64,000 nucleotides of DNA from Prevotella jejuni (GCF_900187995.1 NZ_FZNZ01000001.1:1-64000); one strand, 5' to 3'. Positions 8,087 through 22,020 are shown, counted from the stretch's first letter. Program-made: numbers and translations. The notes: generated from the sequence alone by a model not told the origin.

Positions 8087-8168
8087 ATTTACGTGAGAAG
8101 AAATATTTTTTCTCACGTAAATAATTATTTATTTTCATGAAAGTAAATCTTTTCTTTCATGAAAATAA
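8087..8168 (+). repeat. Two adjacent perfect hairpins with 13- and 15-bp arms
   Basis: Hairpin 1: ATTTACGTGAGAA (8087-8099) pairs with 8110-8122 across a 10-nt loop. Hairpin 2: TTATTTTCATGAAAG (8129-8143) pairs with 8154-8168, again with a 10-nt loop. The TTTTCATGAAAATAATT end also occurs at 12775-12791. They could stop transcription of the 51-residue gene, but the paired, AT-rich design and the second locus point to an intergenic repeat. Confidence 0.75.
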
Positions 8169-8327
8169 TTCCCTTGCCGAGCCCATTTAGGTTCGACATT
8201 TCTGTCTTTTATTAATATAATAAGGTGAGGTTGCTATGGAGTAAAGGACTACCTCCGTAGCTTGTTATGCCTTTTAGTGGTTGGTTTATAGGTAGTTATC
8301 TTTCTACTTAATACTTATTAAACGCAA

Positions 8328-8384
8328 AAAGCCCTGTTCCTTTTTGCCTTATAGATAGTAGGCAAAGGGGAACAGGGCTTAGTT
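8328..8384 (-). terminator. Terminator of the beta-galactosidase gene
   Basis: AAGCCCTGTTCC (8329-8340) pairs with its complement near 8369-8380, extended by TTTGCCT/AGGCAAA inside the loop. On the minus strand the stem is followed by CTTTTTGCG, a T-run. It lies 27 bp past the stop codon. Confidence 0.8.
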
Positions 8385-8406
8385 TTTTAGTCTTATTATA
8401 TGTTGG

Positions 8407-12517
<4,111 letters not shown>

Positions 12518-12825
12518 TCTTCTTCTCTTTCAACTAAGGCTTGTTGCCTTTAAAACTTTGGTCGGTAGTTTTCCAACCAGTCATTGTTATAACAACCTAA
12601 AAGCCCTTTTTACGTAATAGTAAATAATAAAAAATGTTATAGATGTTACTGTTTTGTAAGTTTGAGTACGTGTTTATCATAGCGTTCCCATTGTTAATGT
12701 GGATTTCTTTTCATGATGAAAAATATTTTTCTTCACGACAGAAAATATTTTTCTTCACGACAAAAAATATTTTTTTTCATGAAAATAATTTCAGCAAGAA
12801 GATGTTCTCTCCTACGATAAAGACT
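12518..12825. other. Gap between ECF sigma and fecR holding tandem AT-rich repeats
   Basis: Contains the tandem repeat at 12719-12784 and no ORF that I can support. The two regulators are usually nearly adjacent in such loci, so the 308-bp gap is longer than expected. Confidence 0.6.
12719..12784. repeat. Three tandem copies of a 20-22 bp AT-rich unit
   Basis: AAATATTTTTCTTCACGACA occurs exactly at 12721-12740 and 12743-12762. A third, diverged copy (12765-12784) ends in TTTCATGAAAA. The ending matches the second hairpin at 8129-8168. Confidence 0.75.
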
Positions 12826-13350
12826 TTATGAATGACGTTTCAGCCTTGCTCTTAGCGTTTTCACAGCCTTGTAAAGGTGCACTTCAACCGTTCGGATTGA
12901 GATACCTAACTGTTCTGCAATCTCCTTATTCTTCTTGTCATGCTGATAACTCAGTATGAAGACCTCACGACATTTGGCTGGTAGTTCTCCGATAGCATCA
13001 TTGATTTGCTTCCTTGTCTCCAATCCCTCGATATAATTCATCACGTCGTTTGTTTCAGGGTTATAGTAGTCTAACTTGAACTGGGTAACCTTCTTTACGC
13101 TATCAGCATGATTATTGACAACGGTACGATGCTTAATGACGTTAAGGGCCTTGGTATAGACGATACGATATAAGAAGGCTTTAATATGGCTTTCATCGTC
13201 AATATCCTCCTTGCGCTTCCATAGTTCCATAAAGGCTTCTTGTACGATATCTTCTGCCTCATCGTCTTGTATAAGACGAGTAGCATAGAAGGAGAGCGAA
13301 GGATATAGTGCTCTAAATATCTGGCGAAACCTTTGTTCTGGTAATGTCAT
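12826..13350 (-). CDS. ECF-family RNA polymerase sigma factor
   Basis: A 174-residue protein with sigma region 2 (about 15-80, with YATRLIQDDEAEDIVQEAFMELW cut short here: DDEAEDIVQEAF is the key stretch) and region 4 (about 115-168, with LPAKCREVFILSY and the HTH IAEQLGISIRTVEVHL). It lacks region 3, as ECF sigmas do. It should direct transcription of the neighbouring susC-susD genes when FecR releases it. A TATCTTTG box on the minus strand (13451-13444) lies about 95 bp upstream and is a likely promoter. Confidence 0.93.
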   Translation of the reverse strand: MTLPEQRFRQIFRALYPSLSFYATRLIQDDEAEDIVQEAFMELWKRKEDIDDESHIKAFLYRIVYTKALNVIKHRTVVNNHADSVKKVTQFKLDYYNPETNDVMNYIEGLETRKQINDAIGELPAKCREVFILSYQHDKKNKEIAEQLGISIRTVEVHLYKAVKTLRARLKRHS

Positions 13351-13537
13351 TGTTTATTCTTTAACCCTACTTTGTCTGTTTTAGTCCTGTCAACAGTTAC
13401 CTCTTTGCGATAGTCATAGCAGGAGAATTTTAATAATTATGAACAAAGATACACTATTTATGCTTGTTAAGACGAATGAAGGGGTTAATTTATGTGAAAT
13501 GGGAGTATGTCAACCTTATTAAATAAAGATAATTGAC

Positions 13538-13545
13538 TATCTTTG
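13538..13545 (+). promoter_or_regulatory. -7 box upstream of susC
   Basis: TATCTTTG fits TAnnTTTG, 62 bp before the ATG. No good TTTG is seen 19-20 bp upstream, as expected for a promoter that could also depend on the ECF sigma. It faces the sigma gene's own box at 13444-13451. Confidence 0.4.
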
Positions 13546-13607
13546 TGTATGTAAACTTGATGTTTTGTTAGTGTAATGTAATATTAATACTATTTGAACT
13601 GATTTAC

Positions 13608-16600
13608 ATGGTGATAGTTAGTCGTCTGAAAGTATTACTTTCCCTCAGAGTGATTATGTGTGCCTTTCTCTTGTTGATAGGTGTACATAGTGGTTCTGCG
13701 CAGGTGTCACTAACAACAAACCAAACCAACTTAAAGACAGTTATTCAGCGTATAAAATCGAAGACAAAATATCGTTTCTTTTATGATGATGAACTGAAAA
13801 AGCATAAAGTTAATGCTGTTTCTATCAGTAATTTATCTATTGACTTTGTTTTAGACAGACTTTTTGAAGGTACAGGGATAACGTATAAAATAATTGATAA
13901 CGTAATCTATCTAAAGAAAGAAAAACGACCCGTTCAAAGTATAGAAACTAAAGAAAAGGGGACAACTGTACGTCAGCATGTAGAAAAACCATTTGTTGCT
14001 CCTACAATATACACTTACTATGGTCAGATACAAGACATTTCAGGAAACCCACTCATCGGTGCTACTGTAATGATAAAAGGCAGTTCTAAGGTGAGTACGG
14101 TATCTGATTTAGAAGGTAAGTTTGTACTTAAAACAGAACGTCCAAGTCCTGTGTTGATGATTTCTTGCATAGGTTTTGAAACGATAGAGAAGCGTGCTGA
14201 GAGTCGAGAAAACCAACTCTTTGTCTTAAAGGAGAGCCTTTATGAGTTAGACAATATCTTTGTGACTGCCTTGGGTATAAGCCGTTCTCGCCCTGCGCTG
14301 AACTACAATGTCAAGCAGATGGACGGTGAAGACCTTAATAAAGTGAAGACAGCTAACTTTGTTAATGCCTTAGCAGGAAGGGTCGCCGGTGTGTTTGTTA
14401 ACGAGTCAGCAGCAGGAATGGGTGGTGCGGCAAGGGTTGTCATGCGTGGTCCAAAGTCTTTGGCACAGAGCAACCAGCCCCTTTATGTAGTCGATGGTAT
14501 TCCCATTAACAATCGAAGTAATGACGATATAAAGAGTGGTATCTACTCTTTACAGCCCAGTTCAGAAGGTATATCGGACATCAATCCAGATGATGTAGAG
14601 AGTGTGTCCGTACTTAGCGGTGCAGCTGCAGCGGCTCTTTATGGGTCGGCAGCAGCGCAAGGAGCAGTGATGATAAAGACAAAGTCGGGTAGAGTAGGGA
14701 AGACCTCTGTAGAGCTTTCTACAAGTACTCAGTTCCTTTCGCCCTTTGTCTTACCCGCATTTCAGAATGAGTATGGCAACAGAAGTAATGAGATGAAGTC
14801 ATGGGGGACGAAGCGTCTTTCACAAAAGGAGGATTACACACCTAACGATTTCTTCCGAACTGGATTAAACCAAACCCATAATGTTGCTCTGACAGCAGGT
14901 ACTGAGCGTAATCAAGTGTATCTGTCATTGGGCTCGACCACCGTACATGGCATTATACCGAACAATGATTTCCACCGGTATAACTTCTCGTTTAAGAACG
15001 TGTTTTCAACCTTCCATGATAAGTTAAGGCTTACCTTCTCTTTTAAGTACATCAAAGAGAATGATAAGAACATGTTGGCTCAAGGACAGTATTTCAACCC
15101 TCTCACCTCGGTTTACCTCTTTCCACGTGGTGAAAGCTTTGATGCTGTGAAATCATTTGAGGTGTTTGATGTTGCACGTAATGTCTATCTGCAGAATTGG
15201 AGCTATGGAGATGACCTAAAGATGCAGAACCCCTATTGGGTTGCCAATCGTATGGTGAAGACGACAAAGCGTAATCGTTACCTCACAGACCTTAGCTTAA
15301 AGTATGATGTAACAAGGGCTTTCTCACTTGAAGGAAGACTCCGTTGGGATGAAGCTATCAATAAGTTAGAAGACAAGCGATATGCTTCAACACTTGATAT
15401 CTTCACCCATTCGCCCTACGGATATTATAGTTATAGTAGGGCGAACGACCGTTCTATCTATGTAGACATCATGGCTAATATCTCAAAACAATGGACTGAC
15501 CTGTCGTTTATAGCCAATATTGGTAGTGCTTTCACCCATACATCCTATGATATAACAGGTTTTCAGGGAGGATTGAAACCACCATCAAACCTCTTCACAC
15601 CCAATGCCATTGATTATAGTAGAGTGTCGGGCGACAACCGTCCTATCTTCGATTTGACTCGACACGCAATCCATTCCGTACTCGGCAGTGTAGAGTTAGG
15701 ATGGCAGGAGAAAGTCTATCTGACTGTGACGGGACGTAATGACTGGGACTCATCACTAAGTAATACAGCACAACAATCCTTCTTCTATCCCTCAGTGGGT
15801 ATGTCGGCTATCCTCTCAAAGATGCTGAAACTCCCTGCGTTCGTTGATTTCTTGAAATTCAGAACATCGTGGGCTTCAGTTGGTTCAGCCATCTCACCTA
15901 ATATATCTTCAGCTTGGCGATATGAGTATATACCCTCAACAGGTACGTATCATACAGTCACCTATAAGTTTCCAGACAATTTCTATCCAGAGCGTACGAA
16001 CTCCTTAGAGGCGGGTGTGACCGCAACCCTGTTTAAAGAAGCACTGTCTGTGAAGTTTACGCTTTATCAGTCAAATACGAAGAACCAGACCTTCTTACGG
16101 CAAATTACACTTGGTGGAGCTTATAATCGTGAGTATATACAGGCAGGAAATGTTCGAAACAGAGGGCTTGAACTTACTGTTGGTTATAATAAGAAATGGA
16201 CTGATAGTCGCTGGTCTGTGAACATGAGTTACAGTATGAACCATAACCGGATAGTCAGACTACTTGATAATCCAAACGAGACACTGCGACAAGGAGGGCT
16301 AAACGGATGTGAAGTTATCTTGACACAAGGTGGGACAATGGGCGATCTCTATACATTTACTGGTTTTAAGCGCAATCAGCAAGGTGACATCCAAGTGAAT
16401 GCTGACGGACAGGTGATGCAGATAGAGCTACCTACACCACGTTTAGTAGGCTCTGTCTTACCGAAAGCTCACCTTGGACTGAACAATACTTTCTCATGGA
16501 AAGGCTTAGAGTGTAGGCTGTTGATAACAGCCCGCTTGGGAGGAGTCTGCGTCTCACAGACACAAGCCTTTATGGATTCGTATGGCGTATCACAGAAGAC

Positions 16601-16946
16601 TGCTACGCAAAGAGATAACGGTGGTGTAGTTGTTGGCAGTCAGTATGTTCCGACAGAAAGGTATTATACTGTCGTGGGAGGTGAGACGCCTATTTGGGAT
16701 GAGTATGTTTATGATGCTTCTAATGCCCGAATAAAGGAAGTCTACCTTAGTTACACCTTCGACAAACTGATACGTGGAGCAAAGCTGTCAGTGGCATTGA
16801 CGGCCCGAAACCTTCTGATGTTGTATTGTAAAGCACCTTTCGATCCAGAGGCAACTCCCTCTACGGATATTTATTATCAAGGCTTCGATTATTTCATGCA
16901 GCCAAGTCAACGATCATTGGGATTTAGTATCAACGTTAAACTCTAA
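13608..16946 (+). CDS. SusC/RagA-family TonB-dependent outer-membrane transporter with STN domain
   Basis: A 1112-residue protein. A signal peptide (about 1-31, ending SGSAQ) is followed by an STN secretin/TonB N-terminal domain (about 35-105, with RFFYDDELKKHKVN), a carboxypeptidase-regulatory-like domain (about 137-212, with GNPLIGATVMIKGSS), a plug (about 225-360, with PLYVVDGIPINN and AAAALYGSAAAQGAV) and a beta-barrel to the C-terminus. It imports glycan fragments across the outer membrane using ExbB/ExbD/TonB energy. The STN domain is the part that contacts FecR, so this transporter both imports and senses its ligand. susD follows after 4 bp. Confidence 0.95.
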   Translation: MVIVSRLKVLLSLRVIMCAFLLLIGVHSGSAQVSLTTNQTNLKTVIQRIKSKTKYRFFYDDELKKHKVNAVSISNLSIDFVLDRLFEGTGITYKIIDNVIYLKKEKRPVQSIETKEKGTTVRQHVEKPFVAPTIYTYYGQIQDISGNPLIGATVMIKGSSKVSTVSDLEGKFVLKTERPSPVLMISCIGFETIEKRAESRENQLFVLKESLYELDNIFVTALGISRSRPALNYNVKQMDGEDLNKVKTANFVNALAGRVAGVFVNESAAGMGGAARVVMRGPKSLAQSNQPLYVVDGIPINNRSNDDIKSGIYSLQPSSEGISDINPDDVESVSVLSGAAAAALYGSAAAQGAVMIKTKSGRVGKTSVELSTSTQFLSPFVLPAFQNEYGNRSNEMKSWGTKRLSQKEDYTPNDFFRTGLNQTHNVALTAGTERNQVYLSLGSTTVHGIIPNNDFHRYNFSFKNVFSTFHDKLRLTFSFKYIKENDKNMLAQGQYFNPLTSVYLFPRGESFDAVKSFEVFDVARNVYLQNWSYGDDLKMQNPYWVANRMVKTTKRNRYLTDLSLKYDVTRAFSLEGRLRWDEAINKLEDKRYASTLDIFTHSPYGYYSYSRANDRSIYVDIMANISKQWTDLSFIANIGSAFTHTSYDITGFQGGLKPPSNLFTPNAIDYSRVSGDNRPIFDLTRHAIHSVLGSVELGWQEKVYLTVTGRNDWDSSLSNTAQQSFFYPSVGMSAILSKMLKLPAFVDFLKFRTSWASVGSAISPNISSAWRYEYIPSTGTYHTVTYKFPDNFYPERTNSLEAGVTATLFKEALSVKFTLYQSNTKNQTFLRQITLGGAYNREYIQAGNVRNRGLELTVGYNKKWTDSRWSVNMSYSMNHNRIVRLLDNPNETLRQGGLNGCEVILTQGGTMGDLYTFTGFKRNQQGDIQVNADGQVMQIELPTPRLVGSVLPKAHLGLNNTFSWKGLECRLLITARLGGVCVSQTQAFMDSYGVSQKTATQRDNGGVVVGSQYVPTERYYTVVGGETPIWDEYVYDASNARIKEVYLSYTFDKLIRGAKLSVALTARNLLMLYCKAPFDPEATPSTDIYYQGFDYFMQPSQRSLGFSINVKL

Positions 16947-16950
16947 GGTT

Positions 16951-18483
16951 ATGATGGTTAGTAGAAAGTTATTTCTCTTCTTCTTATGTTTACCAGCAAT
17001 CTTCTCTTCATGTACGGGACGTTTTGTTGATATCAACCGTCCAGGTAGTAAACTGTCGCCAGATGAGTTAAAGCGGGACAACTATGCCGTTGGTTCCTTC
17101 CTTATTCAGATGCAAGGAGTTGCTTTTCCAGAGCAGGAGAATGCCTATCAGACGATGATAGACTTTGTGGGTAATTATTTGGGACGATACACAACCTACA
17201 CGAAGGAATTGCCGAAGAATCATACACTCTTTAATGCAAGTAATGCGTGGTGTGCGTGGCCTGCCTCTTACGCTCCACCTATTGTATCAGCCTTTAACGA
17301 GGTTGTTAAACTGAATGGTAAGGAGAATATTTCATACGCATGGGCTTTGATACTTCGTGCACAAGCTTTCCTGCGGTTTACAGATATCTACGGACCCTTT
17401 CCGCTCAGTATGAATAATGGCAGTGACGAGGTCTATTCTTCTCAGCGTGACATCTATTTACAATTGATAAACGACCTGAATGAAGCGACTACTCTTATCG
17501 CTTCTGACACACATCTTGCGCAGGAACGAGAGACGTTGGCGTCCTACGACCTTGTCTATAAGGGTGATTTCAATCAATGGCGTAAGTTTGCTAATTCGCT
17601 CAAATTGCGTATTGCTGTGCGTATAAGTAATGTAGAGCCTGTTATGGCACGCTCTCTGGCCGAACAAGCGGTGAGGGATGGCGTCATAGAAGAGAATGAA
17701 GACAACTGTACGATAAGTTATCATAAGTCGGGTTTATGGACTACTGCTGTCTCGTGGGGCGATAGTCGTATCTGTGCTGACATTGAGAGCTATATGACAG
17801 GATACAAAGATCCACGCATGAGTAAGTATTTCTTACAGCCAATCTCTACTGGTGTACGTAGATTTATAGGCTGTCGTGCGGGTGCTCCGATAGGGAGTAA
17901 TGTTGTTGCGAAGCGACTTTACTCCACTGTTAATGTGTCGCAAACAACACCAGGGATATGGCTCACCGCCTCTGAAATGGCTTTTTGCAAGGCCGAGGGA
18001 GTCTTGCGAGGATGGAATATGGGCGGAGGTACGGCCAAAGAATATTATGAAGAAGGTATCAGACGTTCGTTTAGTCAATGGGATGCAGATGGAGTTGCAA
18101 CCTATCTAATGGATAATACGTCAACAGAAGCTAATTATATTGATGCTATAGGGGGCTATGGTGGAGATGCTGTGAAGGTCTCTACGATAACAATAAAATG
18201 GGATGATAATGCAACTATGGCTGAGAAGATGGAGCGACTGATAACTCAGAAATGGATAGCACTATACCCCAATGGACAAGAGGCATGGAACGAGATTCGT
18301 CGTACGGGTTATCCTCATATATTTGCTATACCCCAGACTACAAACGGCTATACGCTCTTGACGCCCAATAGAATACCCTTCGATAAGAATCAACAAATCT
18401 ATAATCGACAAAACTATACCAAGGCTGTGGAGCTCTTAGGTGGTCCTGATGATTATGCAACACGCATGTGGTGGCAGAGATAG
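16951..18483 (+). CDS. SusD/RagB-family glycan-binding lipoprotein
   Basis: This 510-residue protein has a lipoprotein signal with FSSC (C20) as lipobox. The SusD fold shows in the TPR-like helices (ALILRAQAFLRFTDIYGPFPLSM near 130-150 is split by a turn; the key part is RFTDIYGPFP) and in the C-terminal RLITQKWIALYPNGQEAWNEI region, of which QKWIALYPNGQEAW is the family hallmark. SusD proteins cap SusC and bind glycan at the cell surface. The ATG is 4 bp from the susC stop. No further glycan-binding protein or hydrolase follows on this strand. Confidence 0.95.
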   Translation: MMVSRKLFLFFLCLPAIFSSCTGRFVDINRPGSKLSPDELKRDNYAVGSFLIQMQGVAFPEQENAYQTMIDFVGNYLGRYTTYTKELPKNHTLFNASNAWCAWPASYAPPIVSAFNEVVKLNGKENISYAWALILRAQAFLRFTDIYGPFPLSMNNGSDEVYSSQRDIYLQLINDLNEATTLIASDTHLAQERETLASYDLVYKGDFNQWRKFANSLKLRIAVRISNVEPVMARSLAEQAVRDGVIEENEDNCTISYHKSGLWTTAVSWGDSRICADIESYMTGYKDPRMSKYFLQPISTGVRRFIGCRAGAPIGSNVVAKRLYSTVNVSQTTPGIWLTASEMAFCKAEGVLRGWNMGGGTAKEYYEEGIRRSFSQWDADGVATYLMDNTSTEANYIDAIGGYGGDAVKVSTITIKWDDNATMAEKMERLITQKWIALYPNGQEAWNEIRRTGYPHIFAIPQTTNGYTLLTPNRIPFDKNQQIYNRQNYTKAVELLGGPDDYATRMWWQR

Positions 18484-18817
18484 CACCTTATAGTAGGTTA
18501 GGCAATGCCCCCCATGATACTATTCAACTGGTTCTTATAGTGGAGTGGTGCCTTAGTACTTGGGATACGGAGGATTGACACACAAGGTGTAGAGGCTTAT
18601 CTCGCATGTTACACAACATAAAACAGGATATAGACTATCGTAGGAGAAGGAATGGCTGAAGCTTAAGAAAGAATAAGATAATCCTGTGTTAAATTACAGT
18701 CGAAGCCTTTAGAGACTCTGTGTTTTTTCCTTTACAACGTTTGGTAATCTCTGCTTTTATATTTACCTTTGTTCTTTGAACATAACAATCATATTATTAC
18801 CAAATTATCTTTCGGCT
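18484..18817. other. Intergenic region after susD
   Basis: No gene or clear terminator is seen in the first 250 bp. The nucleoside phosphorylase promoter lies at 18740-18771. Confidence 0.5.
18740..18771 (+). promoter_or_regulatory. Promoter of the nucleoside phosphorylase-mnmE pair
   Basis: TTTG (18740-18743), a 20-bp gap, then TACCTTTG (18764-18771), an exact fit to the Bacteroidetes promoter. The start should be near 18777, leaving a leader of about 40 nt before the ATG at 18818. Confidence 0.65.
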
Positions 18818-19693
18818 ATGGAGAAGAAATATTTTGCCCCTTCTGAACTGATTATAAATGCAGATGGGAGTGTATTCCACCTACATTTGAAACCAGAGAA
18901 CCTTGCAGATAAGGTCATACTCGTTGGTGACCCAGGGCGTGTGGCACTCGTTGCTTCACACTTCGAGAATATAGAATGTGAAGCATCCAACCGTGAGTTC
19001 CGTGCTATCACTGGTACTTTTCGTGGAAAAAGAATCACTGTCTTGAGTACGGGTATTGGTTGTGACAATATAGATATAGTAGTAAACGAACTCGATGCAC
19101 TTGCTAACATCGACTTTAAGACACGTACTGAGAAAGAGGCATTACGCCTGTTGACATTCGTGCGCATCGGTACTTGTGGTGGCCTGCAGCCTTATACACC
19201 TGTTGGAACATACATTGCATCTGCCAAGAGTATTGGTTTTGACGGCTTGTTGAATTTCTATGCTGGTCGTAATCAGGCTTCTGACCTTACGTTTGAAGCT
19301 GAGTTTAAGAAGCAGGTGGGATGGGACTTGCAGATGGGTAACCCTTATGTGGCTTGTGCGGATAAGGAGTTATTGGATAGAATAGCGTCTGATGATATGG
19401 TACGTGGCGTGACGATTGCATGTGGAGGCTTTTTTGGACCACAAGGACGTGAACTTCGTCTACCACTGCAGGACTCTAAATTGAATGAAAAGATAGAAAA
19501 CTTCTCTTATAACAATATGCAAGTAACTAACTTTGAGATGGAGTCTTCGGCTCTTGCTGGCCTTGCAACGCTCATGGGACACAAGGCTGTAACCGTCTGT
19601 ATGGTTATTGCCAACCGCCTTGCTAAGGAAGCTAATGCAAGCTATAAGAATACGATAGATGGCTTGATAGAGAAGGTGTTGGAGAGAATATAA
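18818..19693 (+). CDS. Nucleoside phosphorylase (uridine phosphorylase-like)
   Basis: The protein has 291 residues from the ATG at 18818. PNP/UDP family motifs are the phosphate loop GDPGRVALVA, the strand VLSTGIGCDNIDIV, RIGTCGGLQ, and the nucleoside-binding NFEMESSALAGL. It splits a nucleoside with phosphate to give base and ribose-1-phosphate for salvage in the cytoplasm. The family is clear; uridine as substrate is the usual annotation but is not proven here. A start at 18776 coincides with the predicted transcript start and is less likely. mnmE begins 12 bp downstream, so the two are probably cotranscribed. Confidence 0.88.
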   Translation: MEKKYFAPSELIINADGSVFHLHLKPENLADKVILVGDPGRVALVASHFENIECEASNREFRAITGTFRGKRITVLSTGIGCDNIDIVVNELDALANIDFKTRTEKEALRLLTFVRIGTCGGLQPYTPVGTYIASAKSIGFDGLLNFYAGRNQASDLTFEAEFKKQVGWDLQMGNPYVACADKELLDRIASDDMVRGVTIACGGFFGPQGRELRLPLQDSKLNEKIENFSYNNMQVTNFEMESSALAGLATLMGHKAVTVCMVIANRLAKEANASYKNTIDGLIEKVLERI

Positions 19694-19705
19694 GATACAT
19701 TCTTT

Positions 19706-21133
19706 ATGAACAAACAGACAGACAAGATAATACAATCGGTGTCATCAACATCACTGTCTACTATTGTAGGAGGCAGTGATGCTATTTGTTCTCTTGCCAC
19801 TCAGCCTGGCGGGGCTATAGGAGTTATCCGTGTGAGTGGCGATGAGGCTATAGAAATAACGGATAAGGTCTTTCGTAGTGTACGTGGACGGCATTTGCAA
19901 AATGCAAAAGGGAATACCTTATATTATGGTGAAATCCTTGATAAGGAGGGAAATACCATTGATGATGTTCTGGTTAGTGTCTTTCGTGCGCCTCATAGTT
20001 ATACGGGTGAGGACAGTACGGAGATATCTTGTCATGGTTCTGCTTATATCCTTAATCAGGTTGTTAAGGCACTTATTGATGCGGGATGTCGCCAGGCTCA
20101 ACCAGGAGAGTACACCCAACGGGCCTATCTGAATGGTAAGATGGACCTTAGTCAGGCTGAGGCTGTGGCCGACCTCATTTCAGCTTCAAACCGTGCTACG
20201 CACAAGGTAGCATTGAGTCAACTTAAAGGTCATTTCAGTTCGGAGCTATCAATCCTGCGTGAACAGCTGTTGAAGATGACATCCTTATTAGAGTTAGAGC
20301 TCGACTTCTCCGACCATGAGGAGCTTGAGTTTGCTGATCGAACAGAACTGAAAGCATTGGCAGAGACGATACATCAAAAGATTAAGACACTCACAGACTC
20401 CTTTGAAACAGGTAAAGCATTGAAGAAAGGTGTACCTGTAGCCATAGTTGGTAAGACAAATGTGGGTAAGTCGACCCTTTTGAATTGTCTCCTTCACGAA
20501 GAGAAAGCCATCGTGTCGAATATTCATGGTACAACTCGTGATGTCATAGAAGATACAACAGAAATAAAAGGAGTTACTTTCCGTTTTATAGATACGGCAG
20601 GCATTCGGCATACTGACGACCAAATAGAGAAGTTAGGGATAGAACGTGCATATCAGAAGATGGATGAGGCTGCTATTGTCTTATGGGTTCTTGACGAGCA
20701 ACCTACAGTAGAAGAATGTGCAGAGATGCAAAGTCTGACACAGGGGAAGCATTTGATTACTATCTTTAACAAAATTGATAATAAGGTAGTTGAGCCCAAG
20801 TTAGTAGGGGCAGGATTGCATACTGTCTATATCTCTGCAAAGTTAAAGCAGAATATAACAGCCTTAGAAGAAGCTATCTACGATGCGGCTGATATTCCTG
20901 AGATAAACGAGAACAGTGTTATCATTACTTCTGCACGTCATTACGAGGCATTAACTCATGCCGATGAGTCTATCCTAAGAGTGATAGAAGCACTTGATTT
21001 TGGACTTAGTGGCGACCTTGTTAGTGAGGACTTACGCATCTGCCTTTATCAACTTGCTGATATCACAGGTGGCCAGATTACCCCACATGAAGTACTTGGA
21101 AATATCTTCAAGCACTTTTGTATTGGTAAGTAA
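19706..21133 (+). CDS. mnmE: tRNA uridine-5-carboxymethylaminomethyl modification GTPase MnmE
   Basis: A 475-residue protein with an N-terminal tetrahydrofolate-binding domain (CSLATQPGGAIGVIRVSG near 27-45), a helical domain split by the G domain (about 240-400), with G1 VGKTNVGKST and G2/G3 GTTRDVIED and DTAG, and the C-terminal FCIGK containing the catalytic Cys. With MnmG it modifies U34 of tRNAs. It has about 20 residues before the usual family start. The region ahead of them (STSLSTIVGG) is of low conservation, so a later start is possible but no better ATG is near. Confidence 0.95.
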   Translation: MNKQTDKIIQSVSSTSLSTIVGGSDAICSLATQPGGAIGVIRVSGDEAIEITDKVFRSVRGRHLQNAKGNTLYYGEILDKEGNTIDDVLVSVFRAPHSYTGEDSTEISCHGSAYILNQVVKALIDAGCRQAQPGEYTQRAYLNGKMDLSQAEAVADLISASNRATHKVALSQLKGHFSSELSILREQLLKMTSLLELELDFSDHEELEFADRTELKALAETIHQKIKTLTDSFETGKALKKGVPVAIVGKTNVGKSTLLNCLLHEEKAIVSNIHGTTRDVIEDTTEIKGVTFRFIDTAGIRHTDDQIEKLGIERAYQKMDEAAIVLWVLDEQPTVEECAEMQSLTQGKHLITIFNKIDNKVVEPKLVGAGLHTVYISAKLKQNITALEEAIYDAADIPEINENSVIITSARHYEALTHADESILRVIEALDFGLSGDLVSEDLRICLYQLADITGGQITPHEVLGNIFKHFCIGK

Positions 21134-21174
21134 GGGCTTAAGATAGTTTACCCACGTTGCATCGTAACTCTTTT

Positions 21175-22020
21175 TTATTGAGTGATATACCCCTCTTGAT
21201 CATAACCTTTACGCTCATGATGAATGAGGTCTATCAATTGTTGGATTTCTCTTCTGTCTGATTTAATATCTTTATAACGAGCATATTGTTCGTTATAACG
21301 GCTTGTTGAGCCATATCTTAACCGTGAGGAGATATCTTCTGGGATTAAGAGAGATGTGCGTCCTATGCCTAAATGCTTCTGAAACTCAGATAGGAATATA
21401 TGAATACCAGCCAAATCAAAGTCGCCAAAGTGGATATATAGATTGGAATTAGATGCCAGCCATTCTCTGAGATCAGTTGATTGTGGATAGCGTGAGACGA
21501 ACAGTACTTTTTGTGAATGTCCATGTTTATGTAGGTACTCATCGAAGAAGAGTCTTTGTTGACGAACTTTTCTAAAATTCTCCATATTCTCAATTCCAAT
21601 GATAATCACATCATTTGGAATTGTAAAAGTTCTCCAATCAGAAACAAAGTAGAAACATCCTTCTTGCGGATTGATGATAAATGGCTCTTCATTCAATCGA
21701 CATTCAATAGGCTCATACGTATTCACTGGGAACCCAGGACACGAACGTACAGTCACGAGCTTAGAGTTTCCAGTCTCGCTTGCCATAGAACTTCTTGAGT
21801 CGAAATTATCGATATCTAAAATACGATAGTTCTCATCCTTGTCAATGAGAAACCTCTTTAATGCTTCGATGTTATTAGCACGATACGACTTTCTCGACCC
21901 ATGTATAATGATTTGCAATAGACCTTCCTGAATAAGTTCTGTCAGTAGTCTATTGCTTATCCTTGAGCCTGCAACAGTCTCACCAGCTATCAACGCTTGT
22001 ATAGATGCACTTATTGCCAT
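21175..22020 (-). CDS. jetD: JetD-type TOPRIM nuclease subunit of a Wadjet system
   Basis: A 281-residue protein, last of the four jet genes and 12 bp after jetC. The C-terminal half is a TOPRIM domain: the acidic Glu lies in IIIGIENMENF, and the DxD-type motif in IHFGDFDLAGIHIF (the family norm is GDLDPEG). The end has HERKGYDQE, like the conserved HER...QE of JetD. JetD cleaves plasmid DNA when the SMC motor has extruded a small circle. The N-terminal part (about 1-90) is winged-helix-like. At 281 residues it is shorter than the roughly 380-400 residues of type I JetD, so it belongs to another subtype. Confidence 0.85.
   Translation of the reverse strand: MAISASIQALIAGETVAGSRISNRLLTELIQEGLLQIIIHGSRKSYRANNIEALKRFLIDKDENYRILDIDNFDSRSSMASETGNSKLVTVRSCPGFPVNTYEPIECRLNEEPFIINPQEGCFYFVSDWRTFTIPNDVIIIGIENMENFRKVRQQRLFFDEYLHKHGHSQKVLFVSRYPQSTDLREWLASNSNLYIHFGDFDLAGIHIFLSEFQKHLGIGRTSLLIPEDISSRLRYGSTSRYNEQYARYKDIKSDRREIQQLIDLIHHERKGYDQEGYITQ

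Larger units (their letters stand above)
8070..8406. other. Intergenic region between convergent genes
   Basis: It holds the paired hairpins (8087-8168) and the terminator of the beta-galactosidase gene (8328-8384). The stretch between them shows no gene. Confidence 0.7.
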
